Origin: Hemileia vastatrix
Lineage: Eukaryota; Basidiomycota; Pucciniomycetes; Pucciniales; Zaghouaniaceae
Assembly: GCA_030280995.1 (NCBI GenBank)
Contig: JASXTE010000001.1
Span: 18,850,606 to 18,914,605, forward strand
Direction of reading: 5' to 3'
Length of the DNA stretch: 64,000 bases
This document shows positions 63,840 to 64,000 of this stretch, in pieces (position 1 is the first letter of the stretch; each line of letters begins with the position of its first letter). The position numbers and the translations under genes are program-made. A model generated the notes under the pieces. That model worked only from the letters and a program-made list of their open reading frames with translations, was not told the DNA's origin and ran no database searches.

Positions 63840-64000
63840 GTCACTTTACCAAATTAAAGTAATGAGCCAATGACCTTGTGTTGTATAAAAGGTAATCATG
63901 ACAACATTAATTTGTTTCATGGGGTTCCTCTAGCCTATACCTGTGGAAAGTCCCAAACTTATTTTCTAGACTTGATCTGCATTTTGGCATTAGGAATTGT
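63840..64000 (+). repeat. Conserved block downstream of TET-like gene, element 3
   Basis: Carries GAGCCAATGACCTTGTG, GTTGTATAAAAGGTAATCATG and CCTATACCTGTGGAAAGTCC, matching 35470-35660 in reverse. Continues to the window end. Confidence 0.55.

Larger units (their letters stand above)
59386..64000 (+). mobile_element. Harbinger/TET composite, inverted and running off the window (element 3)
   Basis: Starts near 59386 with GGGGGGAGTTTTTTCTGG after ATA, only ~60 bp from the end of element 2. This end differs from the GGGGGTATCAAT family but resembles 11587. A subterminal palindrome follows (AATCCACACTT..AAGTGTGGATT, 59411-59447). Next come transposase (+), duplicated leader exon, foldback and TET-like gene (+), then the conserved downstream block. 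By analogy the Myb-like gene and the other terminal repeat lie beyond 64000. Confidence 0.7.

Overview
The window reads as repeat-dense, AT-rich eukaryotic DNA, most probably from a basidiomycete rust fungus (Pucciniales). The host call is inference. It rests on chromodomain Ty3/gypsy elements, short GT-AG introns, PIF/Harbinger-type transposases with a Myb/SANT-like partner, and several copies of a TET/JBP-like 2OG-Fe(II) oxygenase family that is expanded in rusts. I found no single-copy host gene, no rRNA and no convincing functional tRNA. Nearly everything is a transposon, a transposon fossil or a satellite.

Layout. 1-1.8 kb: AT-rich DNA with a pyrimidine/purine foldback. 1.79-11.4 kb: a complete but decayed Ty3/gypsy chromovirus (element A, + strand) with two ~1.49 kb LTRs. 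11.6-13.6 kb: a decayed Harbinger transposase, itself split by a 439-bp insertion. 13.8-14.9 kb: an LTR-like unit with a tRNA-like module. 15.6-21.1 kb: a 5'-truncated sister of element A on the minus strand (element B). 21.8-25.9 kb: a TET-like fragment, a second copy of the tRNA-like LTR unit, and remnants of another gypsy lineage. 25.9-27.2 kb: an isolated LTR of a third family. 27.5-28.3 kb: a 139-bp AT-rich satellite. 28.8-31.0 kb: gypsy copy C, truncated at both ends. 31.1-43.9 kb: gypsy copy D, interrupted by a 6.2-kb Harbinger element (33.0-39.2 kb) and by an isolated LTR (41.0-42.3 kb). 44.1-45.3 kb: integrase of a different gypsy lineage. 46.07-46.33 kb: a Tourist-like MITE. 46.3-49.7, 50.3-59.3 and 59.4-64.0 kb: three more Harbinger-type elements, the last running off the window.

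The main observation is that the Harbinger elements are composites. Between recognisable terminal inverted repeats with 3-bp target duplications they carry (i) a Myb/SANT-like DNA-binding ORF with coiled-coil repeats, (ii) a DDE transposase of the Harbinger nuclease type, and (iii) a TET/JBP-like dioxygenase gene with its own non-coding leader exon. Two elements show all three genes in the same order. A third shows transposase plus TET-like gene before the window ends. A fourth has the TET-like gene in the opposite orientation, so the association was rearranged or formed more than once. I infer that a 5-methylcytosine oxidase travelling with a DNA transposon could counter methylation-based silencing. 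All copies here are damaged, so an active relative would have to lie elsewhere in the genome.

Other structural items are long C-rich/G-rich foldbacks, a conserved subterminal hairpin, a satellite with higher-order (dimeric) structure, a U2-snRNA-like insertion, and a shared reverse-transcriptase active-site change (YIDY for YIDD) in gypsy copies A and B.
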